Of a stretch of 58,223 bases of DNA, positions 40,601 to 54,970 are shown one piece after another. The notes under the pieces are model-generated. The model was not told the origin of the DNA. It made no database searches and saw nothing but the letters and a program-made list of their open reading frames with translations. The translations under genes and the position numbers were made by a program. The DNA comes from Ichthyophthirius multifiliis (taxonomy: Eukaryota > Ciliophora > Oligohymenophorea > Hymenostomatida). The stretch spans positions 1 to 58,223 of the forward strand of contig NW_004087708.1 in the NCBI RefSeq assembly GCF_000220395.1. Direction: 5' to 3'. Each line of letters begins with the position of its first letter. Within the stretch, counting starts at the first letter, position 1.

Positions 40601-42842
40601 GCTTTTTATTAATTTCTTAATTTCTTTTAGTTTATTATTCGTCATTAATTTAACTTTAAGATAATCCTTTTATATCGTCGCTTTATTCTTAATGAATTCC
40701 TGTATATTCATCAATATCATTAATTTCTATATTTCCTCCCTTAATTTTTTTTTATTTGATTTTTTTTTTTAATAAAAAAATACTTTAATATTATTTGAGC
40801 CTAAGTTTTTTATTTTCGAACGAACAATTTAAATATTTTTCTTTTTAAATTAATTAATAATATTGTTTTATTAATTTTATTTAATATTATCTTCTTGAAT
40901 AATAACCGTAAATTTATCTCCACAAGCAACATCAATTGTAATTTTATTAATTAAATTACTTACTAATCTGGGTTAAAACTCATCTTATTAATTTTAATGT
41001 CCTAAACACATTTCTGAGCAATCTCCCCATGTGTATAATCTTCCAAATTAATCAATAGCTGCATTATGTGTAGTTCCACATTAAACCTAGTAATTAATAT
41101 AAAATAAATGCAATTACCACAAACATATTTTTATTTTTTACTTTTATAAATTTCACATGAGCAATATTATCTCCTAAAGGTTATAATTATTTTGGATATA
41201 TAGCTTTTTTATTATTAAATTATTTAAAATTAAAAAATAAATACAATCCATTAAAGAAATTGGTTTCGAATTATCAACTTCTTTACAATATACTCCTTTT
41301 CCCCATCCATAAAGTAATCCCTTTTTTTTATTATTATAAAAAAAAATATTTGTTGATAAGAATGTTTTCTTTTTTTACTTCATTTGTTATTGCAGTAGAA
41401 TAATATATTCCACAACTAGCCTGTATTATTTTTTTATCCTTTAAAAAGGCAATTTATTTGGGAATATATTCTATTTTATTAAAACTATATCCATTATCTA
41501 TTGGATGTCCTAATTATCCATTTAATCCATTACCCCAAGAAAAAATTCTACCTTAAATATCCCAAACTAAACAATGATACTAATTACAGGCAATACCAGC
41601 AATAATAACACCCTAAAGTAAAAATAAGTTTGAAAATATATTTATTTAATTACTTCTAATTATTATATTTTAATTGGCTTTGAAAAAAATTCTTATCGAA
41701 TATTTCCTTGACCTAACAATCCGTTTTCGTTTTTTCCACAAGCATATAAAACATCATTTATGTAAAAATAAGACTGATTTTATCCTGTGGCAATTTAGAT
41801 ATTGTTTTGTATTTTTTTGTGTTTTTTTAAATTAAACTTTAGTTTATTTTTCTTATTTCATGATTAATATTCTTTTATTATTCTTTTTTTAAGGGGAAGA
41901 TAATGGAGAGTTAAAATTTAAAAAACTTGAATTGTAATTTTATTCGATATTTCTTTTTGTATTTATTAAAGGAAGACTAGTTTTTTTACTATTTATAAAA
42001 GAACTAAATATATCAGTTTTGTTTTGAAAAGAAGTGTTATTTTTTTAAGCTTTTTATTCTGTGCTATTTTTCGGTTAAAATTGTGAAATTACTAAATTTG
42101 TATTTGTTAAGCAATCATCTTAAATCTAAAAAATATTTTCATCTATTAATTTAGGTTTAAATATGGGATTACTATCATTTTATAATAACTTTCCGTAAGT
42201 ACTTTCACCCCATACGTATAATTAACTATTTTCTATATATTTATTTATTTTGATTTTTATTTATAAAATGTTAAATACCAGTTAATGCTATTACGTGTTT
42301 AGAATTTATTGAAATTTATTTTATTGGATCTATTATTGGATTGGAAAATTAATTAGTGTTTATTGATTTATTGACTTTGTATAATTATTAACCTTAAATT
42401 TTATAAAAAAAAAAGCTTTTTATTTTTAAATTAATTTTACCTATTGCTAATTAACCTTAAAAACCACTTCCAAATGACCATAAATTTTAATTTTCTTTTT
42501 ATTTTTTAATTTTTATTAAATATATATGTATTTTATATACCATCAATTGCAAAAATATTAGATTACCCTGCATATATTTTAGTGAATTTCGACTCATATT
42601 TTTATTATGATTTTTATTATATTTCTTCTTCAAGTAACTAATTTATATTTTCAATTTTTTCATTTTTAAAGGATATTCTAGTAATTCTTATTTTTTTTTT
42701 ACTATTTATCTAAAAAATAGTTATTTTTTTATTACATTAAATCATCTTTTTAATAATAATTTAAACCATTAGGCTTATATAATTAATTTCCAAAATAAAA
42801 AACTAATATTAATGAATTATTATATATATATTAATTATTCAT
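37648..42842 (-). CDS. RCC1-repeat protein with long C-terminal region and IQ-like motif
   Basis: The N-terminal half (about 42842-40900) is a seven-bladed-propeller-like set of RCC1 repeats: LWSFGSGFQGQLAIG, LYVWGESTYGKLL, SWGNGLNGWLGHP, CGTTHNAAIDQFGRLYTWGD and IDVACGDKFTVII. The same frame then runs on through an intron (about 40745-40790) into a polar, acidic region (GGNIEINDIDEYTGIHQEQS), then NVFILPPN and NDYNQFLAQKLNDQIKLT. A basic IQ-like helix AKIIQQAYRKYNSIKKI (near 39210) could bind calmodulin. A helical tail contains two PFGT motifs (PFGTLLPFS, PFGTIIFQ) and KYCEKCKDYYKQLAQFC. Stop TGA is at 37648-37650; start ATG is at 42840-42842. Many small introns are present, including a 25-nt one near 42680-42705. 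Runs at 40119-40125, 39615-39621 and 38429-38434 each need one extra base. The RCC1 part is secure; continuity to 37648 is inferred. Function could be exchange-factor-like or scaffold. Confidence 0.75.
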
Positions 42843-44097
42843 AAATATTTACTATGACTCATTTTATTATTTTATTTATTTATTTTTATATAAATATTAT
42901 AACTTAAAATATATATATATAATATAATTTTTTTTTTTGTAATAAAATATTTATAAAATTGCAATTATCTACATTTTTTTTTACTAAATTTTAATAAATT
43001 ATTCAAAAATAATAAAATTCATATACTTTTTTACAAAAATACATTTGTATCTCAACTTATAAATATAAAATAATTAAATTATATTTTTTTTAAAAAAAAA
43101 ATCAAATAATAATATTTTTAAAAAAAAAATTGTTTGATTAAAAAAATGTTTAGTGATTATTATTTGATTATCTTTTGTTTTTTAAATTTTTATTTATTAA
43201 CATTTTTATCTTTTTAATTTTAATTTAATATACTTTTTTAAAATCTTTAAAAAATAGATTTTTTTTATATTATTATTTTGATAATATTATTGGAATTACT
43301 TTATTATATAAATGTCTTAATATTATTTAAAATTTATTAAAATATTTAATTTTAAAAGAAAGATATAATACTGTTTCAAATTTTTAATTATCCAAATTTT
43401 TATTTTACTTGAAAAAAACATTTTTTTTTTTATATTGAATTATTTATAAGTACTTTAATAATTTATTATTTTATTTCTTTTATAAAATTAATATTTAAAT
43501 ATGTTAATATTTTTAACTAAAACTTTATTAATTTTATTTATTTAAACAATCTATTGTTTTATTATCTTATATAAAATAATATTATATTTTAAGATTAGGC
43601 TTTATAGAATATTTAGATGATAATAAGACAATAATTAATATATATTTAAAGTATAAGAAATATAAAAAAAATGTATAAGAAAAAAACTTTATGACAATAT
43701 ATATAGTTAGTTAATATTATTTGTCTCCAACAGCATTTGATAAATAATGAAAAAAAAATCTTTTAATTTTTAAAAATTTATATATATGTTATAAGGTAAT
43801 ATAAAACAATATTATATTTTAAATTTATATAAAATTATTTTTATAATAATATATAAATTTATTTTTTTATATTTAACATTTTTAATTTAATTTTTTATTA
43901 AAATATATTTTTAAAAAATTGTTACCATACAATATATATATTTAACAATTTTTTTTCATTAAAATATTTATTTTGTAATCTAATTGTTTTAATATTAATT
44001 CGGTTATATTTTTTTCTTATTTTTATTTTTTTCCAATTATAAAATAGTTATGTATTTTATTACTTCATTTAAAAAATATATATTACCATTTTTTTTT
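42843..44097. other. AT-rich intergenic region
   Basis: 1.25 kb between two minus-strand genes. It holds the promoter of the RCC1 gene and the 3' end of the transporter. Nothing recognisable on either strand apart from poly-A and poly-T runs. Confidence 0.6.
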
Positions 44098-45563
44098 TCA
44101 TAACACAGAACTTTCACTCGAATCTAAATTTACATTCGACTTTTCGATAGGGAAATATAAAAAAATAAGAAAAGTTATAAAAAAAACTAAACTAAAAGTA
44201 ATATAAGTAAGTTACTATGCATACAAAAAAATTTTATAAATAATAAAAGGTCCAAAGACTCCTGCAAATCTTCCAAAAGCAACATTAATTGAACTTCCTA
44301 ATGCTCTATGTTGAGTTCCATAAGATTCATAAAGAATAGTACAAAGGCATATATTATAAGTCTTCATGCAAAAATTAATAAAAAAAGACCCTACAATAAT
44401 AAAATTCATCCAAAAAAAGTAAACTGAAACTGATAAAATAATTAAAAGAACAAGCATAGAATTAATAATTTTAACCCTTCCTATACTTTTCAAATCAATA
44501 ATAAAAAAACAGAAAATACTCGCTGGAATTTCTGATATATCAATTATAAGTAAATCGAAAACTCCAAAACCACCTTAGTGTAAAACAAAAGGCAAAATAA
44601 TCATTAAACTTGAATAAATAAAATTTTATGTAGTAAATCCAAAAAGTAGTCTCCAAGTAACATTTTTATATTTTTCTTGTAAAAATATTTCCTTGAATTA
44701 TTATTTAAAATTAATTTTTTATTTGAATTTGTAATCTCTCCAATTTTGTAATTAATTTCTTTCTTGTTCGTTTATTGGGATATATTCTTCTTTTTTGTTC
44801 ATTTTTCCCATTTTATTTAATATTTTTACAGCTTCTTCCAGTTTATTTTGACTCACTAGAAGTCTTGCGCTTTCTTCTAATATTAAAAAGTTTAAAATGT
44901 TTAAAATCAAAAGTAAAACTGCTTAGCAAATTACTATTGCCCTCCAATTTCCTTTTGATAAATCATCTAAGAAAAAACTACTTATGAATAATAAATATAT
45001 TTTCCCTAACCCTATACATCCTCCTAATATAGCTATTTTTCGACCTCTTAAGTGCTTTGAAGATATTTCCGAAGAAAGTATCCCGCTTATTATTAATGTT
45101 AATCCTATAGAAAATCCCAATAATATTCTAATACAAGCGAAAGAATAAAAATCCTGAACGAATACTGTCCATATAATAGTGAATAATTATAATAAATTGC
45201 CTATTTACATAGAGCATTTTCGACCGAAAAAATCGCAAAAATATCCTGAAAAAATGCATCCTATAACTAAACCTATATAATATGAACTGCTTAATATTTC
45301 TACTTAACGAGACTCCAAATTCCATTCTATTTTCAAAATTTAAAGTGAAATCGATAAAAAATTCAATTCTGCTCCATCTATAAAATCTATAAATGTTATT
45401 ATAAACATTGTCTGATTTTTATTTTATTTTTATTTATCATATAAAATTAAAAAACTACCTGTATTTAAAATTTACCAAATCCAATTTTTTCTTTTAAAAT
45501 ATCATCGAATGATTTAAAATCTTTTTGTTCTTATATTAGTTGGGTGTTTTCTTCTAAAATCAT
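44098..45563 (-). CDS. Major facilitator superfamily transporter, SV2/SVOP-like
   Basis: Multi-pass membrane transporter. Exons are 45459-45563 and 44098-45411, joined across a 47-nt intron (GTAG...TCAG) to give 472 aa. The start MILEENTQLIQEQKDFKSF leads to IGFGKFQIQTMFIITFIDF with the conserved acidic residues DGAEL in the first helix. The loop 2-3 signature is GYFCDFFGRK. A charged segment ESARLLVSQNKLEEAVKIL in the central loop is typical of the SV2/SVOP and organic-ion/sugar branch. About eleven to twelve hydrophobic segments can be counted. The C-terminus is Ser-rich (NLDSSESSVL) before TGA 44098-44100. The substrate cannot be assigned. The intron lies directly before helix 1. Confidence 0.9.
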
Positions 45564-47142
45564 TTTAATTCCGTTTTTAAAATTTTGTTGTATATTATTT
45601 TAAAATAAAAAAAACAGAATAATATATAATATTTTTATACTTTGAATTTCTTTATAATTAATAAATTGCATACAATTTATTTTTATATACTAATTAAAAT
45701 ATATAAAAAAAATTTTTAAAGATTATAAATTAAAATGATAATACAATTGACTTTTGAAATATATTTTAAAGATATCGGATTCAGTATATTCGATAATATA
45801 TGTAAGTTGATTGTATATTTATAATCATTATTTAAATGAAATTTTATTGATTATATTCAAAAATATAAATTGATTATTTATTTAACCTTATTCAAATGAA
45901 AATTTGTCGAAAAAAAGTATAAAATGATGATTAAATTTTTAATATCATAACATTTAATTTTTTATATGTTATTCATTAAATTATTTTTTTATATTAATAT
46001 ATATACTTAATTTTTTTTAATTTTATATATTTATTTATTTATCAATATTTTAGATTATATAAATTAAATTATTTAAAATTAAAACTTTTTATTAATGATA
46101 TAATTTTTGAATTATTATTATTATTAAGATTTTAATTTATTAACTATAATAAAAACAAATTATGTCAAAGAAATATTTTCATAGCATTATATAAATTTAG
46201 TTTTAGTTAAATAAATAGAAAAATTATTAATTTTTTTTATTTTTGTTAAAATTCAAAAAAAAAGTTAAATTTAAAATTTGAGAGATGCTTCGATTCTTTT
46301 AGCAAATAATTTTTACACAATATTATATAAAAATACTTTTGTAAATTCATAATAGGCAAGTGGATATTTATTTGTTAATGTTTATGTTTTTTTTTTTTCA
46401 AATTAAATAAATTTTATATTATATTTTCTTATTAAATTGTATTATTTATTTTTCTTAAAAAAAAATAAAGTAATTGTTCAAATACAATATTTATTTTTTT
46501 ATTCAATCAGTTTAAGTGTTTACTTGTTTTTTATGAATTTGGTTATTATTTTATTTTTATTTTTATTAAAATAATTACAGTTTAAATTTTAATGACGATT
46601 ATAAGCAATTTTTATTTTATAATATGTATATTTTTTTTTCTCAAATAATTAATAATTAATTTAAATTAAAATTATTTTATTATAGAAAAATATAATTAAA
46701 TTTAATTTTATTTTTTTTATGATAATATGTAACAGCTAAACGAAAAAATATAACTAAAATTTATGATTAATTAATAAATAATTACAATTACCTTTGTTAA
46801 TATGTCAATATAAAAAAAAGAAAATAAAAATATACATTTTTAATAAACAGTTATTATATTTAATTATTTTATTTAAACTTTAAAAATATTGTTTTGATAT
46901 TTCGGGAGTCAAAAGGATGCATGACTGTTATTATAGATATTTTTTTATATAATTTATTTATTTACAAATTGTCTTTAAAAAAATATTTGTAATAATATTT
47001 TAGAAATAAATGAAATTTTATTAAAAATAATATATTTGTTCTTAATATTTAATAGCTTTAAATAAATAATATTTTTAAATTATAAGATTTATCTCTATTC
47101 ATAAAATTAAAAAATTCAAATATATAATTATAATATTTCTTT
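45564..47142. promoter_or_regulatory. AT-rich divergent intergenic region
   Basis: 1.58 kb between divergent start codons, expected to hold both promoters. Two slightly less AT-rich patches occur at 45721-45925 (short repeated ATTTAAATGAAATTTTATTG-like and ATTCAAATGAAAATTTG words) and at 46900-46927 (CGGGAGTCAAAAGGATGCAT). No gene or RNA could be assigned to either. Confidence 0.5.
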
Positions 47143-50100
47143 ATGGTTTATAAATTAAGAAAGTAAATTTTAAAATTATAACTGATTATTTTAATAACAT
47201 TAGTATCTTTTGTTATTAGTATTAATGTACCATACTATTAGGATTTAGATTTAAAAGGGTATTTATTATTTGAAATATTAATAATAATATACATTTTTAA
47301 TATAGACATGATATAATTTCATTAAATTTTTAAGGATGTAGCCGAAATTGTATAGATTGTATAAGTGCTGATTTATGTATAAATTGTGCATATGGTTATT
47401 TCCTTTTTACAACTAAAATTAGTAAGAAAACTATCTGTTTAATATGGTAATATGTTACTTTAGCATAATATATTATAAAAAATTATATTTAAAAAAGTCC
47501 TGATTTTGATATGAAAAAAATGAATTAAATAATACCTTGTGCAAATTGTGTTTTTGATTAATAGAATTGGAAACATACATAGTTATGTTTATATGATTAT
47601 ATAAAAATTGAAAATATTTCAAATGACTCTACAATCTAATAAAACTACATTTAAACTCCAAATTAAGTATTAATATATATTTTTAGCACAAATAACAAAG
47701 AAATAAATTTTATTTATAAAAAATTAACTGGATTTTAATAATTTTGTGAATATATTGAAAATAACCGTATTATTCCATTCGGTTGTTAAAAATTATTTTT
47801 AGGATAAAATTAAAATGAAAAAGAATTTTATGAATTTTAAAAATATGGAAGTTGTTAGACAGGGTTTGCCTTAAAGCAAAGCGTTAAAACTGAATTTTAT
47901 ACTTGTGAAAAATGTCCTAATAATTGTGAAATTTGCAAATATATTCAAAATGACTAAATGATATGCTCTTTATGTTCAGATGGATTTGCTTTATTTTAAG
48001 ATGCAAAAAATGATTATGCAAGAGAATGTAAAAAATGCAAATTATTGATTCCTCATTGTAATAAATGTTATTATGGAAATCAATAATATAATCTGAATAT
48101 TTTACCTAATATGTGGAGGAATATTGAAAATTAAGATTCAATACTTCTTAGGTGTCTATAATGTAATATTTTTCCTGTTTTTATGATTCCTTCTTTAGAT
48201 TTAACTAAATGTGTTTCTTGTAATGATGGAAGTTAAGAAAATAAACCTTGTAAAGCTTGTTATTATATGCTTTAGAACTTAGAATAAGAGTCTATAAATC
48301 ATACCCTTGAGCCTTAAATTATTAGTAAAGATATTGACGAATATAGAATCTATTGCAAACTTTGTGATACTTCTTATTTCTTAAATTATTTTGGGAAATG
48401 TTAATTGTGTGATATCCCTAATTGTTTATTATGTTATTAAGGGTCATAATATGGAAAAGACATGTATTATACTATGCAATAAGGATTTAAATTTTAAACA
48501 GAGATTAATAACAATTTGATTGTAAAATGTTTTGAATGTTATCCTGATCAATCAGTTATAGGTCCTAATAATAAAGGATTAAGAGTTCCTAATATTGGTG
48601 GAAATTGTATTGCCATTTCTTAAAATCTGATTGATAGAGATCCTAATTGTAAAATATGGAATATTTTATAAACTAATACTATTGGTTCTTTAAATTATTT
48701 TTGTTTTGAATGTGACAAACATGGCTTTAATATATAATTATAATAATAACAAAGGTTTTTATTTATTTTTTTAAAAAAATAAAAATTTTAATAAAAATAA
48801 GAAAATGTGATCTTCCAAACAAAGATTTTAATACATTATGCACAAGTTTTTATTATATTAAAAAAGGTTTTAATATATTTCCAATATGTACAAGATGTAA
48901 ATTAGGTAAAAAAAGAAGAAAAAATTATTTATTAATATTTATTTTTTAAAATTAAATAGGATATACTGCATCTTTAGAACATGTTTGTGTTTTATGTTCG
49001 AATGGTGAAAAAGGGAATCCTTAATAGACAAAAGTAGGTTAATGTAAACATTGCTCATTTTTATCTCTAAATGGATATAATTTTACACATTATATTTGGT
49101 ATGAAAATCCAATAATTTCCAAAGGTTTTTTACATTTTTTATTTAATACTAAAAATAAATAAATAAAGATAAAGTTACAAATATGTTATTGGAGTTTAAT
49201 TTGGGAAAAGTTCCTATATGTGAAGTATGTTTAAATAATAAAATTTACAAGGTATGTAGAAATAAAGACGCGTGCTTTTAGTAGTAATTTTTCTTTTAAA
49301 AATTAAATTGAATTAATATAAAAAAAGATGTTAATAATGTGTTGAAAATGATAATAATGAGACAGTTTGTAAATCTTGTCCTTATCTAAAATAAATTTAA
49401 TAATTTTCTTTATCTAATAATAAAGCAGACCATGTTATTATAAAGTATAATTAAGGTTTATCCGATGATTAAACTTAGTGTTTAACTTGTCCAAGATATT
49501 GTTCTTTTTGTATTGAATAAAGTGAAGTATAAATTAATAAATTAAATCCTAATTTTATTTATGAGGATTCTATTTTTAAAAGATATATTTAAAAATGCGT
49601 TAAATGCTTAACTGCTGATGAATTATGTGATAGAGAATAAGCAAAAGAAGGATTAGGTTATAAATGTCTTTCTGAAGCTAATAAAGAAGTATAATATATT
49701 CCTTTTTATAATCCTTTAATTAATTAATGTACTATTTGTACTAAAGATCAACCTTTTTGTAAAAGAACATATACTATTTAAAGAATAATAGATTGTAGAA
49801 TAGATATTGGTGTAAAAGAAAGCTCTTTTGATAAAGATCAAGTTAAATATTATAATGTTTTTGCTGAAAATAATCCGGAAAATAAATTAAAATAATAAAA
49901 AAATGATGTTCCTGTTTTCTTTTTAAATGAATATTACGATGGAAACACACATTTTGATTTTAATGATTTTGATAATATTAAAAATAATATGTAAAATATT
50001 TATTTTTTAATTTATAAAAATAAAATATAAAAAAAGGTAATTGTTTTAAGTATTAAATGAAGAAAATTTTACAAACATAAAATTTGAAATTCTTATAATC

Positions 50101-53100
50101 CCTGATATAAAATCAATTAAACTTTAAAATGGACAAAAAATACAAAATGCAGCCACATGTACAATCAAAGAAAATTTTAATATATCAACTGAAATTACTA
50201 AATATATAATGAATTTCGAAACTATTGATATTACATTTAAATCCATTGATGTTAATAATGGTAATATAGGAACATTAAAATTACATATATTTTAAAATTA
50301 AAACATTAATTTTAATGGATTTAATTAAATTACATTATCTAATATGACATTCTATCCTTTGACTTCATTAGTATAAAATAGTAAATAAAAATAATTTGGA
50401 ATAAAAGTAGATGATGATAATTCTATACTATAATCATTAGTAATAAATAATGTTTAATTTTTATCAGGGATGACATAAAATTATTTATAATAATATATTA
50501 ATGCAGGTTAATATATATATCCTTAAATAAATTTGAAATATTTTGGTTAGTTAGATATTTAAAAGTTAGTTGTTTAAGATTTCATATTTGATAAATAATC
50601 GAATTTTCTTCATTTTGATTTAAGTTGGTAGTCATCTTAGCTGTATAAATTTATATTAAAAATAAACACATATACAATTATTAATAATACATTTCAAAAT
50701 GTAATTTTGTTCCCAATATTTTATTAGAATAATAATTTAGTGATTTAAAATGTGAATATTATAAAAAACAACTTTATTTCATGTTCTTTTTTTTCTGATA
50801 AACATGCATAAAAGTTTGCTTTAAGTTTAGTTTCTCTTTCCGAATTTCACATATATTATAATTAATGGAAACAAAGCATCTTTATTCAATTTGAAAAAGT
50901 TTAAAAATTAACCATTAATGATTTATAAATTAAATATTAAGCTTTGTTATAATATAATACTGAAAATGCATTTATTACTAGCTGTTATATGGATATTACA
51001 AATTTAATTATAAATAATGAAAAATAGAGTTAAGAAAGCATGATAAAAAATGAATAAATATTTAATAAACTTTAATTAATAAAATTTTGCTAGAACGTTG
51101 AATTTAAATAGCAAAACACCCTTAAACTAAAAAATGCTAACATAAAAAATATAAAATTTAAATTCATTTCATATCCTATAAAATTAGATTCATTTAATAA
51201 ACTTAGAAGTGTAGTAATTATAAATGACTTAATAATAGATGATATAAAAGTTGAAGAATAATAAGGATTTTATAGTTTTATTAAAGTAAAAAAAGGTTAA
51301 AATATTGATATATTTAATTTATAAATGTATAATTTTATTTGTTTTGGAGTACTTTTTGCCTAAGATATAGCTTCTTTAAAAATTTCAAACTCGATTTTTT
51401 AAAGGGGTAATTTATATAATTTATGGAATTAAGATTAAATGACATCTAATTAATAATTATTTATTATAAAAGAAGTTGATTTTAAAATAGTTTTTTAAAA
51501 CGTCAAATTTTAAGATTTTAAAATATATGATAAAGTAATTTTTTTTTTTTTTTAATGAAAAAACACTATTCACTATTATATATTTTAAATATAAAAAATA
51601 AATAAAGATTTTGATAAATATAAATGCCTAAAAAGATCCTCTATTTTAATATTTGAATTATTTATAAATTCCATAAGGTTAAGATGAAATTTTTTTTTAA
51701 AAATATTAAGATACTGATTAATATGAAAATTGTGTTAATGTATTATTTGATAATTGCGAGTTTAATAATTTAGAATTTTATTTATCTTCAATTACTAAGT
51801 AATATTATCCTATTTAAATATTAGGATCAACTGATATGAGAATCATATTTTTCAAAGGGAAAACATAAAACCTAATTTCAAATACTAATTTTTAGCAAGG
51901 TGTATTGTCTCCCTCTTTTTTGAAAGTTTAAAATTATAATTCTATAATTTATTTTGATTAATATTAAGTAAATAATATAAATAGTATTAAATTTAATTAT
52001 GTTAGTTAATTAAATGTTAAATAACTAATAATTAAAAATTCTAAATTTTTTAATATTAATAATGTTCTTGATAATATGAAAGGTGAATATAACTAAATTA
52101 AAGGAGGATTTTTCAATGTATATGCTGAAAAAGTAAAAGTCAATTAAACAGATTTTTATGATATTCTTGCTTAAAAAGGAGGAAGCTTTTATATTGTTTC
52201 TTATTCATAATTTTTAAGTATAAGTTTTAATGATGTTAATTTTAGAAATGTAAGGACAAGCCTAGTGTCTAATTAAGAGTCTTTTGGGGGAGCAATATAT
52301 ATAAATAGTATTTATTCTGATGTGCGTTTTGATTTTAATGGAGTGGTTTGCGAAAATGTTTATTCTGGAATGATTGGAGGTTTTGCTTATTTTTAGATTG
52401 GAGTTAAAAAAACAAAAATTACTTTTGAAAATTGTAAATTTAAGAATGTTTTTTCAATTTAAGGAAGTATTTTTCAGGGTATTTTTTTTTTTCATTATTC
52501 ATTATTTTTTTTCATTTAAGTTATATTTTCATAAACAACTGATACTTTATCTTTAAGTTAAATTTAAATTAGTACGGATTATAAATTTATAGAATAATTA
52601 TATAAATCATTTGAAGACAAAACTATAATGTAATATGATATATACAATGATTTTATTTTAAAATTTTATGCTATAATGTGTATAAGTGTAAATAATATAA
52701 TTATTAAAGATGTCAAAATCGAAAACGTAAATAGTTTTTAAGGAATATTTTATTTTGAAAAATCATAAGTTATTATTAATAATTTAATTATAAAAGATAG
52801 TCCATATTTTAACAATCATTTAATATATTCTACAAATTCTAGGCTTGAAATTGAAAACTTCTAAATAACTAATATTAAAAAATGTGCACCAAATAAATGT
52901 TATTTTGATTTACTAATTTAAAGTAATTATCATGAAAATTTTTTAATGTCTCTCATTTAAATTGAAAAATCGAAATATCTAATCAAATTCACAAAAGGCA
53001 CTTTAGAAAAAATAATATGTGAAGAATGTAATTAAGGAATTATAAACTTCATAGATAATTTCAGAGATTTCTAAATTAGTTATCTCACTTTTTAAAATAA

Positions 53101-54930
53101 TGTAAGCCATAATGGATGTATATAAGTTCGAAATACAGAGAAATTTTAAACTTTTAAGAGTCAAAGAATACTTACTTCTTAACCTATATAAGCAATATCA
53201 ATAATTTAATAAAGTATTTTTAAATAAAATATGGCTTAAATAGGAGGAGCATTGTATATTTATACAGCTTCAATAATAATTAAAGATTGTAAAATTATTT
53301 AAAATGAAGCTTATTTATAAGGAGGAGGAGTATATATATATATGATAAGCATCATATAATAGATATATTAAGTAATAATTGAAGATACGTAAATAACTTA
53401 AAATACAGCATTAAAAGGGGGAGGATTGGTATCTTTAGGGGGAGATGCTTTTTTAAAAGGGACATCATAAATAGTAAATAATATTTCAACTTCATAATAA
53501 TTCAATAATATACAATCTAATCCATAAGCATTAAAAATATACTTACAAAAAAATAAGGAAATTATAGAATTAACATAAAAAAACGATAAAGGATAATTTA
53601 TTATTACTAATTGGGCTTCCGGCTAATAAGAAAATAATGGAAGCTTCATCGTAAAATTTTTAGACTAAGAAAATGGATAGGAAGTAGACTTTCCTACTAC
53701 TGAAGATGCTATATTTTCTTTAGATGAAGACAATGATGCTTCTGCAAATATAAAAGGCACTTTTAATGCTAGATATAGCGAGAAATACTAGGGCTTTTAT
53801 TTTAATAAAATTATTTTTGATCTTTATCCTAAATATGAAAAAGGTTTATCCGTAAAAATTACTTGTGATGCAATAAAAATTCCTATTTATAATAGTTAAA
53901 GTAAGTATGTTACTTATAAATAAGATTATGACGTAAAAATTAATATTAAAATGAGAGGATGTATTAGGGGAGAAATCTATTTAGAATCTAGTCGAGAATG
54001 TCATTATTGTCAAGCAGGAAAATATAGTATAATTGAAAATTCAAAGTTTTGTAAAGAATGTCCTAATGTAGGAGTTATATAATGTCCAGGTGGAAGTGAA
54101 ATCTAATTAAATTCTGGATATTTTAGAAGAATTCCTGAGTCTGACATTATTGAAGAATGTAAGAATTTAATTGAAAATTGTGTAGGAGGGTATGAAGCAG
54201 GAAATAATTCTTGTGCTTTAGGACATATAGGTGCATTATGTGAATCATGTGATATTTATGGAATTTAATGGGGTGAATCTTGGTCTAACAGTGCTTAATT
54301 TAAATGTGGAAAATGTAGTGAAATTTCAGGTAATGCTATTAAAATGTTTTTTATTAGTTTATATACTTTGATTGCTATATTATTTTCTGTTAAAAGCACT
54401 ATGATTGTGATTGAAAATTATATATTAGCTTATTATTTATAAAGAATAGGATTAATATCTAATTCTGTAATAATAGGAAACTAAATCGGAATTTTAATAA
54501 AAATTTTTACAAATCATGTATAACTAATATATGTTTTAGCCACATTTGATTTATAATTACCATCTGTTATTGGAGGTATAATAAATAATGTTGGAAACCC
54601 TATTTAATAGATGATTTTTAGTACTGATTGCTATTTATTATCTATTACAACAAGTGTTAAAATAATTTACGCAAGACTTATTTGGTCACTTTTATTACCA
54701 TTTGGTTACATAGGATGTTTTCTTATATTTTATTTGGCAATCTTATAAATTAAAAAAATAAGAATTTAATAAACAGTTATTTGGATTACATGTATTTATA
54801 TGTTTATTTCTATTTAGCCTTCTATTATATCATAATATATTTCAACTATTTCTTGTAGGTAAAAATTGATTATAAAGCATTATATAAAAATATATATATA
54901 TATATATGAATATATATAAATATATAAAAA

Positions 54931-54970
<40 letters not shown>

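Noticed and set aside
45128-45325. Minus-strand 65-aa gene within the transporter
   Set aside because: It is an out-of-frame shadow of transporter helices 1-3; the true frame keeps the GRK loop motif.
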